NCBI GenBank assembly: GCA_017506865.1
Contig: JAFCMP010000132.1
Span: 1 to 64,000 of the forward strand
Source of the DNA: Tribonema minus
Lineage: Eukaryota; Sar; Xanthophyceae; Tribonematales; Tribonemataceae
Reading direction: 5' to 3'
DNA length: 64,000 nt
The notes under the pieces were generated by a model, which had not been told where the DNA came from, ran no database searches, and saw nothing but the letters and a program-made list of their open reading frames with translations. The translations under genes were made by a program, and so were the position numbers. Positions 34,548 through 46,200 of the stretch are shown here, in pieces; the stretch's first letter is position 1; each line of letters starts with the position of its first letter.

Positions 34548-34583
<36 letters not shown>

Positions 34584-35916
34584 GCTGTGCGCGCTGAGCG
34601 CTGTCGTTATCGTTTGTGCAGCGACCAAAAGGGTGAAGCGTAGGGTGAAGCGTCAAGTGCGGCAGCCACGGATGCAGGACCGGGTGAGAGTCTCGGCTCT
34701 TGAAACACGAGAGAGAGAGCCATCTGCCCACCGCTTTTTAGCTCTGCAGTTTGCCTGCACACGTATCCCAGCGCAGGTCTGTGCCACAACCTAACCCTGA
34801 CCACCCCTGTGTGCAAGCTTTTGGCGTTGGAGGCATGGGTGTTCTATTGGTAATACTACTTCTACCCCTAACTCCATTCCTGATTCTAATCTGCTTGCTG
34901 AACGTTGACAAGACGCTGATGTGCTGACGATGGTATTACTATGATAGGAGGGCATTGTATGGCAGACATCCCTCATAGTACTTCTACAGTATGCAGATCA
35001 TGGCAAAAATGCTGCTTGTGCGAGCTGACTCGCGCAACGTGTCCTTGAAACCAGAGACCACGGTGCTGCATCAGTAGGTAGCTGTAGGGGCAGCAGCGCC
35101 GGCACTGACAGCAGCTGCGGCGGTGCCACAGCAGCAGTGCAGCACGATGCCACCGCCAGGTGTTCACGACCGACAGCTTTCCTGTGATCTGAGACAGCAA
35201 AGCCGCTCGAGCGCGCAGCAGAGGTGCACGCATCAGCACCTTTTGTGCATCCTCGCGACGAGCTGGCGTGCATTTCGCTGAGCAGTTCACTGTTGCATCA
35301 CTGGCGTTGCTTCTTTTCTGCTGACATTGCGTCACTCATATGCTCCTGCCTCGTACGCAGTCAACAGTGCCGTAAACTGTGGTACCTCAAATGTTGTGTG
35401 CAGCAGGTACATCGTTGAGACCTTGCCACAACTGCCTACTTACCATGTGTGCATCGTCTGTTCTCCGCGCGCCCCAGGTGCCTGGGGCGCCACCGCGGTA
35501 CTGCTCTATGCAGGTGAGGTCCTGTGCACAAACGCACCCATGACTGTAACGCGCTCGCACGAGGCTGCGCGTATGCGTGTGTGAGACGATTGGTTCTGTG
35601 ATAGCCCGGTCCTGAGCGATGCCACAGACAGCAAGCCAGCATCCAGCAACGCAAGAGAGGTGCATTGCTGCTGCTGTGTCTGGTGGTGCATGCGTGCATG
35701 TACGCGCAGCATGAAGTGCACTCAGGCTTTCCCCGGCGCACCGTCTCGTCCACCTTTCTTTCGCTGAGTCAGCAACTGTGACTCTCCGCATCTCACGCTT
35801 GTCTGCTGCGGTTGATTGACGGGGGGGGGGGGGGGGGGGCGCTTTTGAACCTGCCTCATCACCACTCCACTGAACCGCCCTTCTTGCGCCGCACCGCCGC
35901 TCGGCACCACCGCTGC

Positions 35917-35947
<31 letters not shown>

Positions 35948-36836
35948 GCCGGTGCTGCTGCTGCCTCCGCCACCACCGCCGCCGCTGCCGCAGCGCCGCT
36001 GTCGCCACTCGCGCAGCCGCGCAACCTCGTAGGCGGCAACATTCTGTCCGCATTCGTGGGCGTCGCGGTGTCGAAGCTGCTCGTGGGCACTATATGCCCG
36101 GCGCTGGGCGGCAAGTGCATGTGGTTCGCGTCCGGCCTTGCCGTGGCGCTGGCGATCGCCGTCATGTTCCTCACCGACACGCTGCACCCGCCAGGTCAGT
36201 GCTCGTGCGCTGCTGCCGCTGCTGCCGCTGCACTGCACTGCTGCCGCTGCGCTGCACGGCTGCTGCTGCGCTGCACTGCTGCCGCTGCGCTGACAGTAAT
36301 TATGTGGACGTGGGCGGTGTGGCGGCAGGCGGGCAGGGCGGATGCGTCGCTGCTGCCGGTGCTGCTGGGGTGCGCCGCTGCTGCTGCCGCTGCGCTGATG
36401 GCAATTTTGTTGAGACGGGCGGTGTGGCGAGGCGTGTCAGCAGCTCAATGGCGAGTGTTTGTGTGTGCAGGCGACCTGGGCATTGTGCTGCCCTTTCATG
36501 AATCATGGGTCATAGCAATAGCAGCGATGTAAGGTTGAACGCCGCGCCCTTGTCCATGCAGGCGGCGCTATTGCGCTGAGCATTGTCATCACATTTCATC
36601 ACTCCAATCTTGTGTATTTCAACAGCAAAGCATAACTGCGAACATCACGTCACGTGTGCGTGCTGCCAGGCGGCGCCACCGCGCTCATCGCCGTCATCGG
36701 CGGCCCCCCCATCACCAACCTGGGCTGGCTGTACGTGGCGGTGCCCGTTGCCAGCGGCGCGGTGCTCATGCTGCTGGTGTGCCTCATCGTCGACAACCTC
36801 AACCCCTACCACTCCTACCCCCTCCACTGGTACTGA
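33625..36836 (+). CDS. HPP-family multi-pass membrane protein (5 exons, 382 aa)
   Basis: Exons: 33625-33676, 33850-34542, 35478-35513, 35994-36194 and 36670-36836 (TGA); they total 1149 bp in phase. The long Gly/His/Ser-rich N-terminus (to about residue 195) is low complexity. The membrane domain starts KPHLDELLIAIAGSFIAIGA. It continues AWGATAVLLYA from a 36 bp exon, then SPLAQPRNLVGGN, LAVALAIAVMFLTDTLHPPG, GATALIAVIGGP, and the closing PYHSYPLHWY. DTLHPPGGATAL contains the His-Pro-Pro motif that names the family. HPP proteins are integral membrane proteins of bacteria and plastids, and some act in nitrite transport across the chloroplast envelope. The substrate here is not shown, and no clear signal peptide precedes the Gly-rich part. 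The 36 bp exon supplies the GxxGATAV motif, which supports its reality. Confidence 0.92.
35820..35840. repeat. G homopolymer in HPP intron 3
   Basis: A run of about 20 G at 35821-35840 is followed by a long (GCC)n-rich polypyrimidine stretch that ends at the exon 4 acceptor (35993). Similar runs occur throughout the window. Confidence 0.85.
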
Positions 36837-38625
36837 AACCCCCCTCCCCCATTTCCGAAACCCTTCCTCACTCCTGGTTGAACTTCAACATGAGCGCTGC
36901 GTTGCCGTGGCACCTCCCTCTAAACTCCTTCCAGTCCTATCCCCCTTTGTGTGCCCTGCAAAAGCGTTGTCCCAGGGCACACGTGCGTAGTCTGTGACCC
37001 ATGGGTCCCCGAGCCTCCCGCCCTGGGGTCGTTTCAACAGCCCCTCTTTCATGTTCCAACAAATGCGATCCCAGCTGTGAAAACGACAAGTGGCCTTTTG
37101 TGGCCTCATTCCGCAACTGCCGTGAGCCGTGTTTGTTACGGCAACTGCCGCGCTGCCAGCAATTACAACCTGCTGCCACCAGCAGCAGTGTTGCTGTAGT
37201 TGGTGTAGTTGCGCGAGCGGGTATTGCTGCCCGCCCTGCTTCATCTGTGTCCACCAATACAGCGCTCGCGGGGGGGGGGGAGGCTGAGTGTGGGGGGTAT
37301 AGCCGCTTGGACCGTCGCACTGCCCATAGAGCCAGATTCATGTGGCTGGCGGAGCGTGCCAGTGTGCACCGCCTCTGCCCTTAGTTTAGAAATGGTCAGC
37401 TGGCACTGTCAGATCTCACTGGCTTGCAGTCATGCGCTGGATTCTGTCAGTGCTGATTTCCCCAATGCAAGATGCCTAGTCCATACCCTACATACTGTAG
37501 GCTCCCTCTTGCCATTCGCAAGTTTCACCGTGCTTACGATTGCTTGTTCTTTTGTGTATGCAGCTGTTGCCGGCATTGTTTGAAGTACTGTGTGCAGCTA
37601 TCCGCTGTCAGTAAATGAGAAAGGCTGGTTGGTGCCTTCACAGTGGAGATATCCGTCAACCATCATAATCACTCCTGGCTGCATGCGCAGGGCACCAAGA
37701 GCCCACCAACATGTATGTCTATGGCTTGTTGACATTCACAATGCCCGATCCCGCTCAATCTCATGCTGAATAGTAGTTGCGCTCCCAACCACTGGCATGT
37801 GCCATATGTAGATGTCAGTCTGGTAAAGTGCCTTACATGCCTTCATTCATGGCGCGCGCAGCTGGTTGCATAGCAGGTATACTAAAGTAAAGCTTTCTTC
37901 CGGGCCGACAGGCACCGTATCGCAGTGTGCGTTGGGCTCTGCTTCACAAGCAAGGTGGCTACTCGCTGAGCGAGAGGCCCAGGGGCAGGGCAGATGGGGG
38001 GGTGTATTATCTGGCATGGCATTGGCTGTTGTGCACTGTCAATTATACAATTGTTTCTGTTCAAGATTATGAGTACATGAAGGTAGGCACTGCCTTTGTG
38101 CATTACCCAAGCAAGGAACCCATTTTTGCAGGTTCTTGAAGTGAAGGGTTAAGCTTGCCGCGGTCCTCACGCGCGGGGGGTGGTGGCATTTGGGTTTCAT
38201 GGCTTCAGACAAAACTGTCAAATTAGCCAATCGCCCTTCGCCAATCGCTCTTCGAAAGTGAAGTTTTTTTTCAAATCATCTACATGCGGTCACACATCGA
38301 GAGTGTTTGCCCAAGGAGCACACCCATGCAAAAGAAAAACACACCTCTGTGACAGTGGAACTTCTTCCTTCTCAGACCCCCTTATTTAAACCGGACTTTC
38401 TTCCTTCCCAGACCTCCTTGTTTACACCAGCACCAGCACGGAACTTCCGGCAAGCTTGACTAGCAGCGCAGTGACGAAAGCGAGTAAGACCAACAGAGCT
38501 AGAAGCGGAGAAAGCAGAGCCGGGCGCTTGCGGACACTCTGCAGTGCAAGCCTACAGCATTGCAGTGTTGGGCTTCAAAAGCCTTCGGGGCTGAAAAAAC
38601 ACAACGGCGGCGGCAAAGCCAGATC
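36837..38625. other. Intergenic stretch upstream of PPP1R11
   Basis: I see no supported gene in 1.8 kb. The longest open frame (37209-37583) has no recognisable features. The right end should hold the PPP1R11 promoter and carries the 36 bp direct repeat listed separately. Confidence 0.5.
38357..38428 (+). promoter_or_regulatory. 36 bp direct repeat upstream of PPP1R11
   Basis: Two adjacent 36-base units (38357-38392 and 38393-38428) share the pattern GGAMTTYYTTCCTTCYCAGA followed by CYYCYTTRTTTAMACC. They lie about 200 bp before the chosen ATG in a region of lower GC. They could be promoter elements or part of the 5' leader; function is inferred only from position. Confidence 0.45.
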
Positions 38626-38943
38626 ATGGAAGCCAAGGCAGTGGCGCGGAGCGCTGCCATGACGGAGACCCTGCAGGCGCCAGCAGAGGCGAAAGCGACC
38701 ACCACTACGCTGACATTGAGGCTGCAGGCCCGCAAGGCAGTGCAGTGGGACGAGGAGGTCGTGGACAACGAGAATGCAGGGCGCAAGTCCAGCAAGAGAT
38801 GCTGCATCTTCCACAAGCAGCGGAAGTTTGGGGAGAGCGACAGCGAGGAGAGCAGCTCAGATCTGGACGATGAGGAGCGGGAAAAGTACTGGAGCGAGCC
38901 AAAGCCGGGGCGCCCAAACAGAGGTCAAGTGTACCACGCATAG
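38626..38943 (+). CDS. PPP1R11: PPP1R11 / inhibitor-3 (YPI1) regulatory subunit of protein phosphatase 1, 105 aa
   Basis: This is a single-exon gene. The core reads [20 protein letters not shown], then [20 protein letters not shown], then [16 protein letters not shown]. It matches the family core K-x-V-x-W, V-D-N-E-x-x-G-R-x-S-S-K-x-C-C-I, R-x-F-G-E-S. KAVQW (residues 37-41) is the RVxF-type PP1-docking motif. The family binds and inhibits the PP1 catalytic subunit, often with SDS22. The frame is open further upstream; I chose the ATG at 38626. An ATG at 38659 (MTETLQ) gives 94 residues and fits human and yeast starts about as well. The length is normal for the family. Confidence 0.93.
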   Translation: MEAKAVARSAAMTETLQAPAEAKATTTTLTLRLQARKAVQWDEEVVDNENAGRKSSKRCCIFHKQRKFGESDSEESSSDLDDEEREKYWSEPKPGRPNRGQVYHA

Positions 38944-40265
38944 CGACACAGTGTTGATTGTTGTAAGTAGCGTCAGCGGTCAAGCAGATGTTCCCACTGC
39001 AAGGGGTCGAAGATTATCTCCATGTGGTTCTTCCCTGGATGCGATCAGGGCTCGGTGTGCACGCCACCGCAAGATGCCCCCCAACACATGTCTGTCAGTT
39101 TTGTTCCCCGAATGTGCAGCACTGCAATGAAACAGCTACCATCAGACTTTTGTGGCTATTGCTTGCGCTCTGCAACTTCTGCAGCCGAACCTCGATGCGT
39201 GAAGCTTTTCTTGTTGTCTATGTGTGAGTGATCTGCACCTTCATGCGCTAGAAGGCCTACCTAGAGTCTAGACAAGCGTCAGCACTTTGCAGCTTGAGCA
39301 GCTTCTGCTGTCCACCGTATAGGCGTCAGCTCGCCCAGAGCACCATATTTGACAGGGACTCTTCATTTAAGCGCATGGCAGTCCGCTTTTGCTGTTCTCT
39401 CGTCGCCCCATCAGCCGCCTGAGCGTGAAGCATGCGTTGACATGGCTCATTTGTTTGCGCATGGTAGCTCAATGTGTTTGGGCGCTCTGTGCGATGATGG
39501 TTTCAGTAGGAAAAGCATGCTCCTGCTACATGGGCTCGCTGCTGTTCGTTCAATTGCACAGTACAGCATTTACTACGATGATCGTGCTTCCACGAATAGG
39601 TGACGGCACCAGAGGTGCATGCCATCATCAATGGGTGTTCACATGAGGGGGAGGGTCCTGTCTCATAGGGGTACGCAGAACAATCTGCAACGATGAACAT
39701 GAATGCCATGCTGCTCGGCAGATCCAGTGGTACAAAAGTTCATGAGTTCAGCGCGGGTCTTGACGGTGCGGCAGCACAACAAAATCACACCATCACCGGT
39801 GAAATGCTGTCGACTTTTGTTACAGGCGTGGCACGCAGCTGTCAAAAACGCCCGCACAGTAAACAAAGCTGCCCATAGCAGCGGCAGTGGTGGCTGTCGC
39901 GCGCTGCTGATACCAGGTGCAACCACCTATTAAAGCCGGTACTGCACACCTTCGACCCCTGTCAGCCCTCCCCCCCCCCCCCCCCCCACCCCCAGACCTG
40001 AAATTGAAGCAGCGCCACTCAGAATCCCCCCCCCCCCACCCCCGCCCTCCTGCGCACACACCACATGCGTCCACACAACCGACCACCCCACCCTTGCAAT
40101 CGCCAGGATAAAAGGGCGCGGCAGCCAACTGCATTTGAGCTGCGAAGCCCACGCAAAGCTGCAGGGGGCAATGGCCACTAGCAGGCCGCCGCCGCCGCCG
40201 TCTCTGTGCGTCAGCGTCAAAACGCGCTGCGCTGACGCTGACGCGCTGACCGCGCGCGCACGCGC
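38944..40265. other. Intergenic region between the convergent PPP1R11 and DLST genes
   Basis: The 3' ends of a plus-strand and a minus-strand gene face each other here. I see no gene, RNA or clear repeat, except two C runs near 39969-39987 and 40028-40037. Confidence 0.55.
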
Positions 40266-43200
40266 CTAGAGGTCCAGCAGCAGGCGCGACGGGTCCTCGA
40301 TCTTGTTGGCGACGCTCTTGAGGAACGTCACCGCCTCCCGCCCGTCCACCATGCGGTGGTCGTACGTCAGCGCCAGGTACATCATCGGGCGCGCCACGAC
40401 CTGGCCGTCGACCTGCGCGCGCGCACAACGAGGCGGCGATTCAAATTAGCGCTAGGTTTTCGAGTGACTCAAGCACACAAGAAGTTCAAGTTGCTGGGGG
40501 TGGCGCTTGCCAACATCGCCCTCTCGACTGCTGGTCGTGTCAGCGCCGATGGGTGCGCAGCGGGCGCATCATGGACTGGCCGGGGGCTTGTGCACATGCA
40601 TGCGCATGGCAGTTCGGAAATAGACACATTCAGATGTCAACCTCACAATGACGGAGCGCATATTGGTGGCATGCAGTGCATGCTGCAAGAAAAGTTTTAA
40701 AAAGCAAACCTCAAGCCTTTGGAGGAACCTCAGCATTGAACCACACGCGCGCACTCACCACGACGGCGCGCATCTTGGTGGCGTGCATGCCGAGGATGGC
40801 GCTCTGCGGCGGGTTGATGATGGGCGTGCCCATGAGCGAGCCAAACACGCCGCCGTTGGAGATGGTGAAGCTGCCGCCCGCCATGTCCTCCAGCGCGAGC
40901 TTGCCCGCCTTGGCCTTGACTGCGTAGTCCGCGATCGCCTTCTCAATATCCGCAAAGCTCATGTCCTCGACGTTGCGCAGGACGGGGACCACCAGGCCTG
41001 CGGTGTGTGGATGAGCGACGGAGGCGGAGGATTGAGATTCGTCGTAGTCAAGAAAGAGTTGTGTTCGCAAAGCTCATGTCCTCCTCGTTGCGCGCAGGAC
41101 GGGGACCACCAGTGTAGTCAAATAGTAAGCACATGTACGCATAGGGTCACGTCCCCCACGTTGCGCAGCACAGGGGCCACCAGCCCGGCATTGTGTGGAT
41201 GAGCAATGAGCGCGGACGTTGACACTTGTGTAGTCACAGAATGAGCACATGTATGCTTAGGTCTGCGTTGCGCAGCACGGGGACCACCACCAGGCCTGCG
41301 TCTTGTGGGATGACGATGGCTATAAGAAAAAAAGAAAAGGAAGAGGAGGTTGTGACTGCAACATGGATCGTGCACACGGCATGTAGCCACTGTACATGGG
41401 TGGTGTGAGGAGTGTGTCGAAGGTGTAGGAGTGGAGGTGTATGGGGGTGTGGAGGTAGGAGTGGAGGTGGGTAGGAGTGGTTGGGTACCCCCATAAGGGG
41501 GTTGCACATCAAATCCGGCGGTAGTGCAAGACCGGTGACATGCGCGATGGGACGACGCAAGCGTCGTGATCCATCTGGTGTGTAAACATTCGTGTGAAAA
41601 GTTGGTGGACAATGTCCACCATATCAGTTTTCACACTGATAAGAACAGATACTACACTTGATCATAGCCAAAAGGCACGGTGATCGTATGATCCAGAGTA
41701 CATGTATGCGCACAGGGTGGGACCAAAAGCAAAACCACTCGCAAAACAAGAGCCAGTTAGTTGAACTTTGACGCTACTTCAACTTTTTTTTTTTCCCTTT
41801 TCCCCAAACTTTTTTTTCCGTGATTCCCTCACTCTCCTGAAACCAGAGCTTTAATTCTTTTTTTTGTGTGGTGTTTGTCTTGTCAACTGCTTTCATCGCC
41901 TGATTCCCTCACGCTCAAAGCCAGACCCTCGCTCAGAGCTCACAACAGAATTCAACCAGGTACTGTATCATTTCAGTCTAGGCCCAGTCAGGAGTGAGGC
42001 AGACCTGTGAGCCAGCTTGCTTTGTGGGTGAGGGACGTAGCATATGTGCGCAAGGTGCTCCGCACTCTACTGCGTCGCGCCTCACACAACACTTGGTGGT
42101 CATCTAGATGATCTAGGCTGCCTGAAAACTCCAATACCAACTTCAACGCCCATTGCCCCAGAACCCTGAAAAACGTGTGCCACACGCACACCTCGCGTGC
42201 ACCCACGTGCAGCAAAGCCGCCGCAGCGCTTGCGCAGTTGCGCAATCTGCTTAATCGCTACGTTGCGGCTGCTTTTTTCAAACATGTACGTGCAAGAACA
42301 AGTGTTCGAGCTGCTCCACCTTGCGTCGTGAAGCGGCGTGCTCGCGTTGCCCATCATTGGCACGGCGTACCGCGCACGCACCGTAATACACCAAGCGTGC
42401 GTGTTGCACGCTTTTACGCGCAAGTGCATGCGCGGCAGGCACCCACCTCCATGATAGTGCGCTTCTCAACACGCGAGGCCACCATGATGTCACAAGTACT
42501 GCAAGGGAAATATTTACGAGCGTGTACGTGCACCCTGAGCGAGCATTAACAAAAAGTATGTGCACCTTCAACGCGCCTCTTGCATGGCCCTGTAGGGTTG
42601 GGGAGGTAACAACCTACTTTACGCGCTGCACGCGTGCATGCGCCGCTCACCCTGCGCCTCTCATGTGGCTCTGTAGGGTCAAGGTCAAGGTGAAACCCTA
42701 CAGTACTAAAAAAAAGGACGCGCTGCATGCATGCATGCATGCGCCCCTCACCCTGCGGCGACGCGACCGCCACGCTGATGTCGACGTAGTTACGGTGCAC
42801 AATCTCCTTGGCCGCCTCGTCGATGTAGCCGTTCACGGCGGGGATCTCGCGCAGCGCGTCCGCCGACGCCTTGACGAACGCGCTCATGAACCCGAGCTGC
42901 GGGCGGGGGCGCGCATACGGTATGTATGTTCGTGCAAAGATGCGCGTGTCAGCAGCTGACGTCGGCAGCACAGTGTGACGCGACACTTCAAGTATCGACA
43001 TCTTCACATATTGGGGGCGCAGGCGTCAGGGGATCTCGCGCAGCGCGACCGCTGACGCCTTGACGAACGCGCTCATGAACCCGAGCTGCGGCGGGGGGGC
43101 ATACGCGGTATGTACTCGCAGAGATGATGCGCGTAAGTAGATGACGTCGGTAGCGCCGTGTGAGACAACACTGTGAGTATTGACAACTTCGCATATGGGG

Positions 43201-46200
43201 GACGCATTCAGTATCCACGCGCCGATATGCGCGTGTCAGCGGCTGACGTCGGCAGCTCCGTGTGGCTCGACGTTTAAAAAGTATCGACAACTTCAAAAGA
43301 AGTATGGGGCGTCGCAGACTGTGCCGGCAGTTTGCGAGCGCGCTATCGCTGTAGCTGCCTGGTGTCAAGGTGTGTCACAAATGGGTCATCGTCGCAATGC
43401 GGTCATAAACCCGGTGTCAGACTGCAGCAAATAATCCTCTGCAGGGTCGACGATGCCTGTATCTGCGTTGACAAATGGCTCCCCGTGCAACGTGACTTTC
43501 CCTTGAGGCAAATTACTGGCAATGCAGGAGGGCTTAACCAGCACCTTGTGCATGGGAGCAGCTAGACTACAGCATATGCATGTAAGTGATGCTTGTGTCT
43601 TGTACGTGCTACATCAGTGTACGGCAAATGCATGCAACGCTTTTATGCTACATCAGTGCACAGATTCTGCAGCCTGTGGTGTCTGTTTGTTGTAGATGCT
43701 TCTGTGTTGGAGTACCCAGAATCTATGTCAACAAGAGTTGGCATGATGCTCCCTTTTTAATGTCCTGCTGATCGATGCCAAAGCTACAGCTGGCATATTG
43801 CGAGCGATTCTACGTACGCCTTGAAAGCGAATAGAGGTTCCGCATTCACCTGGAGTGCACGTGTATACGCATGCAACATAGCGTGCGTACTCATTTGTTG
43901 CCCTATTTTATCGACGCGGATGTCATCATGATGCAGGCGAATGATGCAAAGCGGTTGCTCCACTTCAACATTACCTTCAAAGCGGCCACTTTTCAGGGTC
44001 ACCGAGGATCGCCTGAGACAGGAATGCATGCAGCACTTCTCCTTTCTGTGGTCTCCTGGCTCCATCGCACCGTTTCATACGGTTGCTACAGCGTCAGGTA
44101 AGCAGCGTTTGTATCGACGCTATCTTTGCTCGCATTCTCGCCTCCGCGCTGGCCAGCAGCACAGCGCGAGTTGTCACATCACCCCCTTTGCTCGTAAACC
44201 GCACACGCCACCCCTTCCCAGCGCAACTTCAAATCACTACTTCGACATGTCCTGACAGCAGCTGCTCTTCGGGATCCCCCACTATGGCGGCCCGATAGCG
44301 CAGCGGCTGGTCCACCCGGGGGAACTCGCCACCCCCTACAGCAGTGCTCGGCTCACCTTGACGCCGTGCTTCTTCTCGAACTCCTCCTTGTACTTGCCGC
44401 GCAGCGCCATGAGGCGGCTCATGTCCATCTCCTGGAACGTGGTCAGCATCGCCGCCGTGTTCTGCGCCGACTTGAGGCGCTCCGCGATGCGCTGCCGCAT
44501 GCGCGTCATCTTGATGCGCGTCTCCGTCCTGGCAGAGCGGCGGCAGCAGCACGCAGGCGTGTGAGACGTCGCCGTGCTGTTGAAGTTCAGCGTTGTGCGC
44601 CGCTGAAGTTCACACTCACGCAGTAATGATTGAGCAATGATGCAATTTCCAGGCGACGTGAGGAGCTGCGCGATGCGATACGCGTCTCAATCCTGGCGGA
44701 GCGCCAGCGGCAGCAGCGCTCAGGCACGTGAGGGATCGCCGTGCTGTTGAAGTTCACTGGTGAAGTTCAATGTTGAGGTAATGGCAAATTATCAAGCGAC
44801 GTGAGGCGGTCCGCACTCCGCGATCTGCCGCATGCGCGTCATCTTGATGCGCGTCTCTGACCTGGCGGAGCCGCAGCGGCAGCAGCGCTCAGGCGCGTGG
44901 GAGGCCGCTGCGATGTTGATGAAGTTCAATGTTGAAGTAAAAATGAAAATTTCAGGCGACTCAGGGCGCTCCGCAATGCGCTGCCGAATGCACGTCATCT
45001 TGAAGAGCGTCTCCGTCCTGGAGCAGAGCAGCAGCGCTCAAGGCTGTGTGTGTGTGCGTAGTGGCCCTCGCATACTGTTTAAGTTTGCTGGGGGTTCTGT
45101 GATGTGTCTTGTTGTGACGCTCTTGAACTCCAAGGTTTCGAAGCACGTCACGAGGGCATCTCATGCCTGTCTACGTCCCAGAAGAGCAGCGACGCCGCGT
45201 CACACGCGAGGGGTCACTCTGTTGAAGTTCACTGTTGAGGTATTCCACAATCGTGTTGCGCATTGCTTTGTAAAGTGTGCGCGACAGCAGCGCAATAATT
45301 GCAAAAGGATCTCTTGAAAGGCGTAAGCAGTAACAAATGACCAGCCCAAAACAGGCCGTGAGGGCCCAAGTCTTGCAGCCATAAGGTGAAGCCTTGGCAC
45401 CCAGTGCAGGTGCGTACACATGATGGGCACAGGCAGCGCTTGATCTATGCTGCACATAGTCCATGTGTGAAACTGCTGTGTATCACTGCGATTGTGCTCA
45501 ATTGGCACTGGCCATCACCCACTGTTTAAAACACACTACAACTAACGTTACTTTCTGCTACAGGATGTAGTTAATGACTAGGGTTGCTGTCAAGGCAGGT
45601 GCACCAGCGGAGCATTCCCCGGTGGCACAACAGTCGGACCTGAACTCGTCGATGTCGAGAGTCACCTGGGCTGTCAGCGCTCACAATAACAAACTGTGTG
45701 CGCGCCATGTCTGCAGTATGAGCATGACACCACGCACGCTTGCAAATGAAGCGCTCCAAATCACTCATGCATGCGGACAGTGTCACCCTATCAATCTACT
45801 TCATCATGCGCTCATTGAATGACGGCTGTATTCAGCGATTTTGTGCTAGCGACATACACCTCTAAGTGCCTCTGCGCACCAATGGCACGCGACCCTTGCG
45901 CATACCTCCTACCACTGTCCGCACACTCCATCAGCACACCACAAAGACGCCCGGCAGCAGCAAACGCGTCAGCACACATCAGCGCCAGCTCTGCCGTCAC
46001 ACTCACCAACCGCCATCGCACCCCATCGCGCCGACGTAGCAGCCCTAACCGCACCTGTCGACAGTCTGCGCGGCCTGTATGGGTGGCAGCGACACCTTCT
46101 GCTCCGGCGCCAGCGCCACAGAGACGCCCGCCAGCATCAACCACGTCTTTACCAGCCCTGCCATCACACTCACCGACAACCACCGCACCACATTGCACCC

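Noticed and set aside
34550..34585. CTG/GCT trinucleotide run as a possible disease-type expansion or coding polyglutamine/leucine
   Set aside because: It lies directly after the HPP exon 2 donor, in the intron. Similar CTG-rich stretches occur in many introns here and do not encode protein.
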